Assembly (NCBI RefSeq): GCF_954871325.1
Contig: NC_088775.1
Span: 62,535,561-62,599,560 of the forward strand
From: Gordionus sp. m RMFG-2023
Taxonomy: Eukaryota > Nematomorpha > Gordioida > Chordodea > Parachordodidae
DNA: 64,000 bases
Direction: 5' to 3'
Positions within the stretch are counted from its first letter, which is position 1. Each line of letters opens with the position of its first letter. The notes under the pieces are model-generated. The model was not told the origin of the DNA. It saw only the letters and a list, made by a program, of their open reading frames with translations, and searched no databases. This document shows, in pieces, positions 61,201 through 63,935 of this stretch. The position numbers were made by a program, and so were the translations under genes.

Positions 61201-62376
61201 ACGAAAAAGAGGGTATTTTTGAAAATTTACAAAAATTGAGTTTGGCCATATAGTGCGATATAAATGCAAATTCTATTAATGAATCAATATTAATTCTATT
61301 AATAAATTTGATAAAATCAAAGATTTACTGCTAGAAATATAGTTTAAATTATAAAATATTTTTAAAAATTCTTATTTAAAACTCTTGCAACCCCATAATA
61401 AAATTCATACACCCCACCCCCTCCCCGGGAAACTCAGGCGAGCCCATTTGATTATATTTGAATCTATTCAATAGTAGTTATTAAATAAAGGAAAATAGTT
61501 TTATTATTAATTAAAACGTAAAATGACTAGTACAAAATGTTTCTAATTATTTTATTTATGTGTTTCGTTTGTTTAGAAACTACATTCGCAACAATATAAC
61601 TATCAACGTTTACGTCGTTAACCAGTTGTGGTTATTTTCCTATTATTGGTGTGTGGGTGTCGATTCGATAACCACTGGTAGATGCGGTTTTATGACAAAT
61701 CCCTCGCTAAGGCCTCTCATGTTAATGGTTTTATTATTAAATATACATAGATAGAATATATATTTTACAGATTTAGATTAATTTGCATTAAATTGTATTA
61801 TATTTTCACAGTAGCTCAAGCTAATTTATAAACTAATAGCTTGTTCACAGGCGCGTAGCCAACGGAGGGAGGGGGCATAATAGGACAAATCTCCCCCACA
61901 GCCAAAAAATGCATATTTTATTTAATATATATTTTAAAAGTCTTCGCCATTAAGCAGTCACTTATTTTATGGAATTAGAAAAGCTTTTTAAGTCAGAGTA
62001 ATGAAAGCCTCTCATCAAGCGGTCCTTACAACCAAGAGTATTTCTTAAAATAACATTTTAAAAATTTTTGGGCTGGGCAATGATCAAATATAAAAACAGG
62101 CTTTGTGAAAAAGATTTTGGGCCAAGTTTGAAAATGTTATTTCAAATCCGGGATAGGCCTAAAATTTCTACCTTTGCATGTCTGATATATTTATAATAAC
62201 ATCTTTTCGTTTACTTATATTATTTACCTATCGAAAACAAGAATTCAAGTACTTATTTCGCCTTAGTGTCCAGCATGCATTTATTATGCCTTTTATCTAT
62301 GGCTATCATATTCCAATTCAAAATATCTCGGATAAACAAACAAAAAGATTTTGTGGATTTGTCTAAACAAGCTTAA
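16039..62376 (+). CDS. GDE2/GDPD5-type glycerophosphodiester phosphodiesterase, gene span
   Basis: A multi-exon gene whose recognised exons align in order with the vertebrate GDPD2/4/5 (GDE) family: membrane enzymes with an extracellular GP-PDE domain that cleave glycerophosphodiesters or GPI anchors. Exons seen: 16039-16252, 16331-16504, 19169-19323, 20566-20650, 22629-22819, 33224-33493, a candidate at 60414-60484, 61577-61727 and 62242-62376 (stop). The N-terminus and one exon between 16505 and 19168 were not found. The metal and catalytic positions expected of the family (His of HRG, Glu of PENT, Glu/Asp of LETD, His of LLHD) are all present. Recognised exons contain no stop or frameshift despite introns full of transposons, arguing for a working gene. 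The family match comes from remembered sequences, not a search. Confidence 0.85.
16331..16504 (+). CDS. GDE-type phosphodiesterase, second recognised exon
   Basis: The acceptor is ATATTTAG ending 16330, the donor GTATAT at 16505; both ends are phase 0. The exon encodes KICLKWKILKFWK, matching the NLHWLHKIGL region of GDPD5, then a membrane helix ending LWPNEWILIFKSFH, matching LWEDEWEVLLISLQ. The WP-EW pattern and its distance to the preceding exon fit the family. Confidence 0.72.
16505..19168 (+). other. Intron; one exon expected but not found
   Basis: By comparison with the family, about 30 residues (the APFLH helix) should be encoded here, entering in phase 0 and leaving in phase 1. I found no stretch with compatible frame and splice sites. 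The rest is AT-rich with no recognised element. Confidence 0.5.
19169..19323 (+). CDS. GDE-type phosphodiesterase exon: last N-terminal helix and HRG motif
   Basis: Acceptor CCCTCAAG ends at 19168; donor TAC|GTAAAT at 19324. The exon encodes a strong membrane helix (VLSITLVIFLALIILSIIF), then KPPCTM (SPCIM in GDPD5), then PGVIAHRGAQY. HRG begins the catalytic GP-PDE domain; its His is one of the two acid-base histidines of the family. Upstream phase is 1, downstream phase 0. The frame is open back only to 19135 and only one AG lies in range, so the start is well fixed. Confidence 0.88.
19324..20565 (+). other. Intron, nothing recognised
   Basis: AT-rich throughout with no recognised element or gene. 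Confidence 0.4.
20566..20650 (+). CDS. GDE-type phosphodiesterase exon: PENT motif
   Basis: The acceptor TTTGTATAG ends at 20565. The exon starts LSPENTIFSYH in phase 0, so that the joined product reads HRGAQY-LSPENT; the spacing of four residues between HRGA and PENT equals that of GDPD5 (HRGAPMLAPENT). The Glu of PENT is a metal ligand. The 3' end is uncertain: the donor CAG|GTTAAA after 20650 gives matching phase (1) with the next exon but adds about 14 residues relative to relatives; GTGCGA after 20612 would give the usual length but needs a non-AG acceptor downstream. Confidence 0.75.
20651..21195 (+). other. Intron; C-run and possible element end
   Basis: Contains a run of C near 20922-20934 beside CACAGTGGCTCCTAC, which looks like a transposon terminus, but no partner end was found. 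Nothing else recognised. Confidence 0.35.
21200..21990 (+). pseudogene. Ty3/gypsy-like pol fragment (fossil)
   Basis: Plus-strand traces of a Ty3/gypsy reverse transcriptase: RPIPFAWELEGVLQRLE, then IVPVHKKDGSLPIFG, then AYFQIALDEDAQKLL, an LDGIIITG trace and a CEFLGHKM block, in the correct order. It is heavily decayed with many breaks, has no LTRs that I can see, and is unrelated in detail to the younger element at 7560-14538. It lies inside a host intron in the sense direction. Confidence 0.75.
21991..22628 (+). other. Intron, nothing recognised
   Basis: AT-rich; no gene or repeat assigned. Confidence 0.4.
22629..22819 (+). CDS. GDE-type phosphodiesterase exon: LETD and HD motifs
   Basis: Encodes LVALETDVQVSYDGTSFLLHDPYLYRTTNI, written here only as motifs: LETD (metal-binding Glu/Asp), SYDG, LLHDP (second catalytic His) and RTTN, all at family spacing; then FNFTLQLKLLNAGSWFLN, matching LNWTTLQRLNAGQWFL of GDPD5. 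The donor AAT|GTAAGA at 22820 is a consensus site, phase 0. Two acceptors are possible: after 22628, which pairs in phase with 20650, or after 22633, phase 0. This is the best-conserved exon in the window. Confidence 0.9.
22820..23385 (+). other. Start of a 10.4-kb intron, nothing recognised
   Basis: AT-rich sequence. The intron as a whole (22820-33223) hosts the retroelement tail, hAT relics and piggyBac listed below. Confidence 0.4.
23390..23930 (-). pseudogene. Retroelement pol C-terminal tail (fossil)
   Basis: On the minus strand there are pieces of a conserved tail that I recall from reverse-transcriptase proteins common in invertebrate genomes: DVMTLIPWSS, PLAWDYTFVYRFAPS, then DTIGAFGSRAKDFFKALG, ISGDPHEG and LRQRISMEI. 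Base composition is visibly less AT-rich than the surroundings. It is broken at several points. I cannot decide which retroelement class it came from, so I treat it as a fossil of uncertain family. Confidence 0.6.
24130..24520 (+). repeat. Dispersed repeat, copy 1 (mate at 33925)
   Basis: Aligns in the same orientation with 33925-34300 over its whole length with many substitutions: GCCATTCCA..., CCTTTTAAAATTGTTAAA, TTTATTTTAGCT, CACCTGGTTC, ATCATATTGTAGGTAAA and a final TTTACCTATATTGC-type block. The second copy lies beside a DDE-like transposase relic, so this may be the end region of that element family. Confidence 0.7.
24987..26214 (-). mobile_element. hAT element relic with left end
   Basis: CAGTGGCATATCCAGG at 24987 resembles common hAT termini. 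It is followed by unusual G-runs and C-runs (25012-25060) and then, on the minus strand, by the C-terminal part of a hAT transposase (25477-26214). No matching right end was found, so the element is truncated or interrupted. Confidence 0.6.
25477..26214 (-). pseudogene. hAT transposase C-terminal part
   Basis: A 245-residue open frame matching hAT transposases of the ZMYM/THAP12-like group from the late catalytic core to the C-terminus: YDITLIKPRLASR, STEEYYKISIFIPFLDTFL, AKFYSYDID, then the dimerisation region with FPNILKLFYILACFPITTCTNEKTLSNLRRLKTYLRST (seen here as the motifs FPNI, CPITT-like and TLSNLRRLKTYLR) and NGLALLNIHR. The N-terminal half, including BED/MYM finger and first catalytic Asp, is missing, so it cannot be functional alone although this piece is open. 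Confidence 0.85.
26535..26790. other. G-run and C-run cluster
   Basis: Homopolymer runs of G near 26617-26628 and 26681-26690 and of C near 26700-26709 in otherwise AT-rich DNA. Similar runs occur at 25012-25060, and both resemble the subterminal runs of hAT-like elements. No gene supported. Confidence 0.45.
26875..27171 (-). pseudogene. Second hAT transposase fragment
   Basis: Contains ISNILQKLDSGISIALAVVESL and SLSKLRNDSYSS, which correspond to the LQ-K-LDI-A---V-SL---L--LR region just before the KPR block in hAT transposases. Because the copy at 25477-26214 already includes that region, this is a separate, more truncated copy. It ends close to the piggyBac insertion at 27236. Confidence 0.6.
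27236..30071 (-). mobile_element. piggyBac element, TTAA-flanked
   Basis: TTAA at 27232-27235 and 30072-30075 flank terminal inverted repeats that begin CCCATTAATGGT on the left and, in reverse complement, CCCGTTACTGGT on the right. TTAA target duplication with CCC-type ends is diagnostic for piggyBac. The element is about 2.84 kb with one intact transposase on the minus strand. A 16-bp palindrome GGTGCATATATGCACC occurs at 27367, 29698 and 30040, always next to GTTAAC, forming subterminal repeats inside both ends. It sits in a host intron in antisense direction. Confidence 0.92.
27497..29215 (-). CDS. piggyBac transposase (PGBD4-like)
   Basis: A 572-residue uninterrupted protein. Residues 1-90 are acidic; the DDE_Tnp_1_7-type core follows with FNGEKEDV, IQRFIGILLFTGYHSLPQ, LSIDEQMIPYRGRHS, and the catalytic Asp positions in SSDGYVFSFD, YFDNFFTS and GGVDLCDNL. 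The C-terminus has a cysteine-rich zinc-binding domain with CRYC, CQTC and HIKCF, as in known piggyBac transposases. The length equals that of full-length family members. It catalyses cut-and-paste transposition at TTAA. The Met start is followed at once by a plausible N-terminus and precedes all conserved regions. With both ends in place this may be an autonomous, recently arrived copy. Confidence 0.95.
   Translation of the reverse strand: MKRFLTIEQALAQLFEEEPIEERDMVIIPPNPSAVSDEEDFDENDLTNVGVLPSDTAGELEIHNSVDDDLPEPYSTRSYSRISHNLKWRKTDAIYSSSPFNGEKEDVIKLENDLHGKSPSDIFCLIFDEDLYSLIVEQSNIYAKQMNRPNICITIQDIQRFIGILLFTGYHSLPQERMYWSNDSDISIPIIRDTMTQLQFRNFKYNIHLADNTKIDIHDRFYKVRPYINILNNKFQQFGIFKHHLSIDEQMIPYRGRHSCKMFIKGKPIRFGYKSWILASSDGYVFSFDIYQGKSENKYEYGLGGNVIIKLLKALQKPNYHKIYFDNFFTSFKLLSYLKQMGYFATGTVRDNRIEHCPVESIKVVAKKERGYYDYRFEKLNEIFVVRNDNSVVTVASTCHTISLLSNVSRYSKKISSKIKIPQPNMVTAYNKHMGGVDLCDNLISTYKIKIRGKKWWWPIFTNFIDVALVNSWKIWKFVNRDDKKSLLAFRLKVTNYLLRTPVKIEKNSSTGHASQFALQCENPIDSSGHYLSKIIDGKRRRCRYCHTHSRYMCQTCQIALHIKCFKDFHNI
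30076..30555. other. Intron DNA with GC-rich patches
   Basis: Two similar patches with GGTGGGGGTTGAG and GGTGGGGGTAGGAG near 30180 and 30265, each followed by a CCCCATAG block, suggest a short tandem duplication of about 90 bp. No gene recognised. Confidence 0.45.
30560..31360 (+). pseudogene. Third hAT transposase relic
   Basis: On the plus strand, several out-of-frame pieces follow hAT transposase order: a KKLQKPARQD trace of the LCETRW block, DFDINKPRLYRQTNRSNI, PRDNIDQEF, AKFYSEDIF and SEGQLISEFKWYG. It is the same subfamily as the 25477 copy (AKFYSYDID, ISEFELWY) but in opposite orientation and much more decayed, with several stops and frameshifts. Confidence 0.75.
31361..33223 (+). other. 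Intron, nothing firm
   Basis: AT-rich; a 68-residue minus-strand frame at 31974-32180 has a KFRDIRKSLFQ start reminiscent of transposase N-termini but is too short to call. A GC-richer segment at 32385-32520 could not be assigned. A patch AGGGGGTTTGAGCCCC near 32910 resembles transposon ends. Confidence 0.35.
33224..33493 (+). CDS. GDE-type phosphodiesterase exon: KDPF block
   Basis: Acceptor TTTCCAAAG ends at 33223, phase 0. The exon opens KDPFSNAYRL, so the joined product reads LNAGSWFLN-KDPF as in GDPD5 (LNAGQWFLKTDPFW). It continues LPLFSEFLRLAKLYDKNIIFDAKFP, matching the ICSLAELLELAKGNATLLLNLR block, and ends LNPRFKYLM, matching VAPGFQ. Two donors are possible, both phase 0: ATG|GTGAGC at 33479 or TTG|GTATGA at 33494; the longer form gives a better length match. 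The next intron is about 27 kb. Confidence 0.85.
33925..34300 (+). repeat. Dispersed repeat, copy 2 (mate at 24130)
   Basis: The direct-orientation partner of 24130-24520. It lies about 550 bp upstream of the transposase-like relic, consistent with being part of the same element. Confidence 0.7.
34840..36405 (+). pseudogene. DDE-like transposase family relic, copy 1
   Basis: Pieces in order: a Cys-containing N-terminal part, a KLRxLTLLPSN trace, GFSKFCDHRPKNYVFIGSSG, THSICVCSIHQNTKLML, then two overlapping open frames (35739-36053 and 35945-36403) with KQWVTTDRTDL and the block QANFAENYASGVQDEVQGFH. I recall this GFSKF / THSVCVC-IHQN / SENY--QDE-Q-FHWN layout from a widespread unnamed family of invertebrate proteins that looks like a DDE transposase, but I cannot give a superfamily name. 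There are several frameshifts and stops, and the C-terminal third is missing. Confidence 0.65.
36560..36660. repeat. GC-rich CCCGGCC island
   Basis: Repeated GGCCCGGCCTGGGTA / GGCCCGGCGCGGGTA / GGCCTGGCCC blocks separated by A/T runs, like the patch at 2335-2680. It probably forms the subterminal region of a hAT-like element. Confidence 0.55.
36661..37635 (+). other. Intron, nothing recognised
   Basis: AT-rich, with one short G-run near 36980. No gene seen. Confidence 0.4.
37640..39840. repeat. 119-bp satellite, about 18 copies
   Basis: GTTCAAAAATAACG recurs every 119 bp (for example 37717, 37836, 37955 ... 39726), about eighteen units. Each unit contains a near-perfect palindrome, TGACAATTGTCA, followed by CTTTTCCATAGTACATCTTCACTG. 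Between about 37880 and 38460 two unit types alternate (CTAAAAAATGTTC versus ATCAAAAAAGTTC), a dimeric higher-order repeat of about 238 bp; elsewhere units are more uniform. The right end (39740-39850) is diverged. No coding potential. Confidence 0.97.
39860..41290 (+). repeat. ~200-bp A-rich satellite, about 6-7 copies
   Basis: The marker TTTACGTGAAAAA recurs near 40073, 40275, 40479, 40676, 40879 and 41076, a period of 197-204 bp. Units 3 and 5 share one variant and units 4 and 6 another (TAAAATAGATATC), so the last four units form a 400-bp dimer repeat. One strand is almost free of T-runs and rich in A-runs, with AAATATCAATCAAAAAATAT used several times per unit. Confidence 0.95.
41291..41770 (-). 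repeat. Inverted, T-rich continuation of the satellite
   Basis: At about 41290 the sequence switches from A-rich to T-rich and the motif appears as its reverse complement (ATATTTTTTGATTGATATTT). Together with the array on its left this makes a large imperfect inverted repeat with almost no spacer. The last 60 bp are a short AATAAATTAATATTAAAT tandem repeat. Confidence 0.85.
41771..42145 (+). other. Intron, nothing recognised
   Basis: A less AT-biased segment (41800-41870) and plain AT-rich DNA. The segment AGGCAGCCCATACAGATATGA near 42020 reappears inverted near 45200 (CATATCCGTATGGGCTGCTT), framing the LINE region. Confidence 0.45.
42150..42740 (+). pseudogene. DDE-like transposase family relic, copy 2 (C-terminal part)
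   Basis: Plus-strand pieces: KIYYCSDGSAAQ (the second Asp region), SDFSVAAE-HFSATFHGK (the Glu region), LAARSSLQRTSSGHILTPVDLYQFA in pieces, and RPIPGTREIYAVFPLS. This order equals the C-terminal half of the copy at 55370-56190. Several stops and frameshifts. Confidence 0.7.
42905..44640 (-). pseudogene. LINE reverse transcriptase, broken
   Basis: On the minus strand, in order: NNKARGPDDIPIE, NYRGIKLMSHYLK, GFMPGRSTTDAIHAI, then an open piece (43484-44071) with FLNLEKEAFDRIPR, EGVHQGSALSPLLF and the catalytic FADDI, followed in other frames by YLDSTIQTNG, SSETWPTKESDERSL and RLRWYVHTMRR, and a basic tail GKRKRGRPKLQW. This is the non-LTR reverse transcriptase layout of RTE/CR1-like LINEs. 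At least two frameshifts and one stop separate the pieces. Confidence 0.88.
44640..44785 (+). repeat. Inverted copy of a LINE segment
   Basis: This 140-bp plus-strand stretch is a near-perfect reverse complement of 44074-44216 (both encode QFGFMPGRSTTDAIHAI, in opposite directions). It lies between the reverse transcriptase part and the endonuclease part, both on the minus strand, where the linker between those domains should be. Confidence 0.9.
44786..44950 (-). pseudogene. LINE endonuclease C-terminal fragment
   Basis: Minus-strand KTQIDYMLISRRRLKDVIDC, GEDIAAKHKLLVMDL matches the end of the endonuclease/exonuclease/phosphatase domain of RTE/CR1-like LINEs, including the conserved IDY and H-LLV-D motifs. 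Upstream parts of the domain are cut off by the SINE at 44950-45175. Confidence 0.8.
44950..45178 (+). mobile_element. tRNA-derived SINE
   Basis: A pol III box A-like GTGGCCTAGTGG at 44964 and a box B-like GGTTCTATCC at 45009, spaced as in a tRNA, followed by a 150-bp body and an A-rich end AACAAAAATGAAAA near 45170. It directly abuts the LINE endonuclease fragment. It belongs to the class of non-autonomous retroposons made from tRNAs; the parental tRNA is not identified. Confidence 0.65.
45180..46060 (+). other. Intron, nothing recognised
   Basis: AT-rich; no supported gene or repeat apart from the inverted ATCCGTATGGGCTG block near 45207. Confidence 0.4.
46062..46213 (+). other. Exon-like open stretch of unknown identity
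   Basis: Preceded by TTCGATTGCAG (a good acceptor ending about 46061) and followed by CTG|GTAAGG. One frame stays open across it and encodes a polar, cysteine-containing peptide (KLCSCKHPYGPLLQQ ... DRSKISPNKV). Phases do not fit as an exon of the surrounding phosphodiesterase gene, and I recognise no family. It could be an exon of a nested gene or chance. Confidence 0.25.
46470..47260 (+). repeat. GAGCC-rich repeat, about four tandem copies
   Basis: TTGTTAAACGGC-like unit starts occur near 46475, 46612, 46780 and 46939 (137-168 bp apart). Units contain GCCGGCTTAGCCCTAAACTC and GGCTCAAGCCGGCTCATTGA blocks with internal inverted symmetry, then TTTATTTATTTGTGA. After the last unit comes the AGCTAGCT tail also found in the single copy at 6380-6680. 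Confidence 0.85.
47261..47895 (+). other. AT-rich, nothing recognised
   Basis: Low-complexity A/T DNA without supported features. Confidence 0.4.
47900..48045 (+). repeat. GAGCC-rich repeat, extra copy
   Basis: One further unit (GGCTGAGTCAAGCC ... GGCTCAAGCCGGCTCATTGA) that runs directly into satellite sequence at about 48045. A matching inverted end piece lies at 49855-49930. Confidence 0.75.
48045..48370 (-). repeat. Diverged 119-bp satellite, inverted array
   Basis: About three units of the same satellite as 37640-39840 in reverse orientation: GTGACAATTGTCATAATCGTTATTT, seen here as the palindromic core plus the reversed AACGATTATGA block, at a period of about 115-120 bp. Clearly diverged from the main array. 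Confidence 0.85.
48371..48760 (+). other. Spacer between opposed satellite arrays
   Basis: About 390 bp of unrelated AT-rich sequence without a recognised gene. Confidence 0.45.
48765..49370 (+). repeat. Diverged 119-bp satellite, forward array
   Basis: About five units with AATAACGATTATGACAATTG, TTTCCTATGGTA and CATGAAATTTTAATTTGAC blocks in the same direction as the main array, each 110-120 bp. With 48045-48370 it forms a tail-to-tail inverted pair around a 390-bp spacer. Confidence 0.85.
49371..51450 (+). other. AT-rich intron; inverted GAGCC end at 49855-49930
   Basis: Mostly featureless A/T-rich DNA. The block TTGGCTCAACATTAGACTCG ... CTGCTTGAGCCAAAG at 49852-49905 is the GAGCC repeat in reverse orientation. 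The segment 50230-50480 has more balanced composition and might be an old coding fragment, but no protein could be recognised. Confidence 0.4.
51455..52440. mobile_element. Second foldback family, copy 1
   Basis: Starts CACACTAGTTAATAACCCGTCA and GACGGGGTTGAGGGGTAATTAG, the same end as at 57030 and, inverted, 59600-59640. The right part (52180-52400) has tandem CTGGCCAACCGATAATAATTTTGA blocks that also occur in the 57590-57740 region. No coding capacity. The right end is not resolved. Confidence 0.6.
52441..54655 (+). other. AT-rich intron, minor features only
   Basis: A B-box-like GTGGTTCGAATCTC with following A-run near 52533-52565 might be a SINE scrap. A (TA)n microsatellite lies near 53436-53455. 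CAGGCGCATGCGCGTGGGCAG near 54138 resembles a transposon end. No gene supported. Confidence 0.4.
54660..55290 (+). repeat. Left TIR of the DDE-like transposon
   Basis: Outer edge CATATGAACTATAACTAAG, inner edge near TACTTGACAAAATAATTTTA. The apparent reading frame at 54877-55080 lies in this arm and is not a gene. Confidence 0.8.
55370..56190 (+). pseudogene. DDE-like transposase family, copy 3
   Basis: Within the inverted arms, plus strand: KQWIAVDRTTLETLT, then IADFSENYAFLVQNHAQG (first acidic residue), NQATINSFIIYYHK, VVIPDCLKHN, YYFSDGANQYKNKDF (second Asp), then the open piece 55911-56186 with FFETAQGKSPCDLGVVTKRLAARASLQRP and a GTQSSKLLFP end. The D-D-E-like arrangement (SENY / FSDGA / AE-HFF) suggests a DDE transposase. 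It is broken by a few stops and the N-terminal half present in copy 1 is absent. Confidence 0.75.
56315..56905 (-). repeat. Right TIR of the DDE-like transposon
   Basis: The reverse complement of 54660-55290; inner edge TAGAATTATTTTGTCAAGTA, outer edge CTTAGTTATAGCATATAC. Confidence 0.8.
57973..58597 (-). pseudogene. LINE 3' part (reverse transcriptase C-terminus)
   Basis: Minus-strand SLDDQSKYPKVDRFTYLGSM, KEVNARIQKGWLKWRSIAGV, IRPVLLYGSET, then TTEMRMIWWSLGYTK, NRLRWYGHILRRE and MEVPGKR, the usual C-terminal region of RTE-like LINE proteins. At least one stop and one frameshift occur before the end. The element ends in a GAAGAAG-rich tail at the left border. Confidence 0.85.
58590..59156 (+). 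pseudogene. LINE inverted part (reverse transcriptase core)
   Basis: Plus-strand IWWCLRKQNIPDAYVRLMKN, RVEIGLHQGSALSPFF, the catalytic LYADDIVLCEK, then SLDDQLKYPKVDRFTYLGSM and KGWLKWRSISGVMCDKKMP. It overlaps in content with the minus-strand half from SLDDQ to KMPIWLKS. Several stops and frameshifts. Confidence 0.88.
59641..60413 (+). other. Intron, nothing recognised
   Basis: AT-rich. No element or gene seen. Confidence 0.4.
60414..60484 (+). CDS. Candidate exon of the GDE-type phosphodiesterase
   Basis: An open 71-bp stretch between AAG (acceptor ending 60413) and GG|GTATTT (donor at 60485). It enters in phase 0 and leaves in phase 2, exactly what the flanking exons at 33224-33493 and 61577-61727 demand. 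The peptide MPKVDIKSLNIAQVRLAQ resembles the HIQRLNLRYTQVSRQ stretch of GDPD5 and fills the expected gap to within a few residues. The polypyrimidine tract is weak and the similarity short, so this is an inference. Confidence 0.38.
60485..61576 (+). other. Intron, nothing recognised
   Basis: AT-rich; a C-run patch at 61410-61430 may be an element end. No gene. Confidence 0.4.
61577..61727 (+). CDS. GDE-type phosphodiesterase exon: NQLWLFSYYW block
   Basis: The acceptor CGTTTGTTTAG ends at 61576; the first base completes a codon (phase 2 entry). It encodes NYIRNNITINVYVVNQLWLF, SYYWCVGVDSITTGRCGFM and ends RPLMLM, matching GDPD5 WNLSVNLYTVNAPWLF, SLLWCAGVPSVTSD and PLWIM nearly position by position. 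This is the C-terminal end of the GP-PDE barrel. The donor ATG|GTTTTA at 61728 is weak but phase 0 and gives perfect spacing to the last exon; reading on past it meets a stop after eight codons. Confidence 0.87.
61728..62241 (+). other. Last intron of the phosphodiesterase gene
   Basis: Contains CACAGGCGCGTAGCCAACGG followed by a G-run near 61848-61876, typical of a transposon end, and a segment (62060-62160) resembling the GGGCCAAG/GGCCTAAA motifs of the second foldback family. Confidence 0.5.
62242..62376 (+). CDS. GDE-type phosphodiesterase, last exon
   Basis: Acceptor AAAACAAG ends at 62241, phase 0, and the frame runs 44 codons to TAA at 62374-62376. The peptide NSSTYFALVSSMHLLCLLSM, AIIFQFKISRINKQK matches the GDPD5 block PPDEYCLMWVTADLVSFTLIVGIFVLQKWRL in length, position of the Tyr, hydrophobic helix and following basic residues; joined to the previous exon, four residues separate MLM from Tyr as in the relative (WIM-PPDE-Y). 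It supplies the last membrane helix and a very short cytoplasmic tail (about 20 residues, versus a long one in GDPD5). A longer frame over the same bases (62178-62366) has no acceptor and is rejected. Confidence 0.7.
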   Translation, partial: NSSTYFALVSSMHLLCLLSMAIIFQFKISRINKQKDFVDLSKQA

Positions 62377-62509
62377 TACTATTTAAAATTATCCATAGAA
62401 TTTTTCATATAAAATTCTCATCTTTGTAACTTTATTGTATTTATGTATTATATAATGAAGAAAAATTAGATTATAATTTAATTTTTTCCTTTTTTCATAT
62501 AGCTAATTT

Positions 62510-63151
62510 CAGGGATATGAACCCTCCTTCTAAAAAGATGGGTTTGGGTTCAGTAAAAAATCTATCAACCCGGTTCGTGTTCATGTGGGTTCAGGGTTAG
62601 GAGACCAGAAAAATAATGACTTATTATAATTAGTTAAAATAACAGAAACATTATTTTTTTTAAATTTATTTTATTAGTATTGCCATAAAAATAATTTATC
62701 ATCATATTTATAATATATTCGTGATTATGACTTCTCTTTATCTTACTATCAATTTAATAATCTACAAACATCAATATCCTAAAATAGATATTATTATATA
62801 TTATCATCATTTATAAAAAAAACTTTTAGAATCTGCTTTGCTTGGTAAAATTTAAAAAATTTTACGAAAAAGAAAAAATGATCAAAAATGTTTTTTTTAA
62901 TTAATATTTTTTTTTGTATAAAAAAACAATTATTTTAAAAATAGGAAATTTTTTATAAATGAAAATCATAAATTACATGTTTTTTATATTATATTATTTT
63001 TAACATATAATTTAAAATAAATAAAATGAAAGTTTTAAAATAAAAAATATATTTTTTTTAAAAAAAAAGCGTGGACTCTGAACCCTAAATTTTAAAAAAG
63101 GGTTCGGGTTTGGGTTCAGCGAAATATCGAGGGTTCGGGTTCTCATCCCTA
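62510..63151. mobile_element. hAT-like MITE, 642 bp, 8-bp TSD
   Basis: GCTAATTT at 62502-62509 is repeated at 63152-63159. Between them the ends are CAGGGATATGAACCC and, in reverse complement, TAGGGATGAGAACCCGAACC. Subterminal regions are enriched in GGGTTCGGGTT-type repeats and the centre is pure A/T with no coding frame. An 8-bp duplication and CAGGGAT ends fit the hAT superfamily. It lies between the converging 3' ends of the two host genes. Confidence 0.92.
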
Positions 63152-63159
63152 GCTAATTT

Positions 63160-63622
63160 ACGTGATATATTAATGTTGGTAAACTTGATTGACAGATAAA
63201 ATTTTAATTTAATTATGTACTTCATTAAATAATTTGGTCGAATATGGTTGTATTTTATAATTTTTTATTTCTAATTTTGTTGTATCAAATATTTTCTATA
63301 TCATTCTAAATACATATTGATGTTCAATGATTTTTCTCTTCCTATGTATAGTAAATTAATTTGTATATTTAAAATATAATGTTTCAATTAAATAACAAGA
63401 GGTTGTAACAATTTTTTAGTATTATAATATGAATAATAAAAGTAAGAATTAAATAAATTATAAAAAACGAAGGTTTAACAAAATAATTTTAAGTTGTCTT
63501 GTTCGTTAAAATATTCAATTTGAATAATAAAATAAAAATATAACATTCATTCAAATTAAAATGAATGTATACAAATAAAAATTTAATATATCATAGATAT
63601 ATCTAACAATTATATATATACA
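63160..63622. other. Intergenic AT-rich DNA
   Basis: Between the MITE and the 3' end of the lysyl oxidase gene. Nothing recognised. Confidence 0.4.
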
Positions 63623-63628
63623 TTTATT
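63623..63628 (-). promoter_or_regulatory. Possible polyadenylation signal
   Basis: AATAAA on the minus strand about 120 bases after the lysyl oxidase stop codon. In such AT-rich DNA this hexamer is common by chance. Confidence 0.3.
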
Positions 63629-63749
63629 ATTAATGTAAGAAAAATTCTTTTGATTGCATTATATTTTGCATGAAATCATACATACAAAATATTTTTTTAA
63701 TTAATACTCTTTTTAATATGTACTGTTTCAAATTGAATCATGAATAAAT

Positions 63750-63872
63750 TTAGTTCATTTCTATCTTGCATCCAGTCGTTGTTATTTGATAAGCAGAGTA
63801 TTCGATGTCACAGATAACTCTGTTGTTAGTGTAGTCTAATTCAGCCACCTTTTTTTCCGGGTTGACAACTAT
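63750..63872 (-). CDS. Lysyl oxidase, last exon
   Basis: A 41-codon exon on the minus strand ending TAA at 63750-63752. It starts after an AG acceptor (63873-63874 on the plus strand as CT), phase 0. The peptide IVVNPEKKVAELDYTNNRVICD, IEYSAYQITTTGCKIEMN matches the C-terminus of lysyl oxidases (VVINPNFEVLESDFTNNAVRCN ... TNCKIVQS) including both Cys that form structural disulfides. Lysyl oxidases are secreted copper amine oxidases that crosslink collagen and elastin; the copper-binding His cluster and the quinone-forming Lys/Tyr lie in exons beyond this window. Confidence 0.93.
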   Translation of the reverse strand: MVVNPEKKVAELDYTNNRVICDIEYSAYQITTTGCKIEMN

Positions 63873-63935
63873 CTAATTTTTAGATCAACAAAATAATAGA
63901 ATAAATGATAAATTTAATCATTATATTTGACTTAC

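Noticed and set aside
62178-62366. A 62-codon plus-strand frame with a hydrophobic start (MSDIFIITSFRLLILF) that could be the last helix of the phosphodiesterase.
   Set aside because: A stop lies just upstream and no AG acceptor is available before the hydrophobic part. The frame used at 62242-62376 has an acceptor, right phase, better match and a stop.
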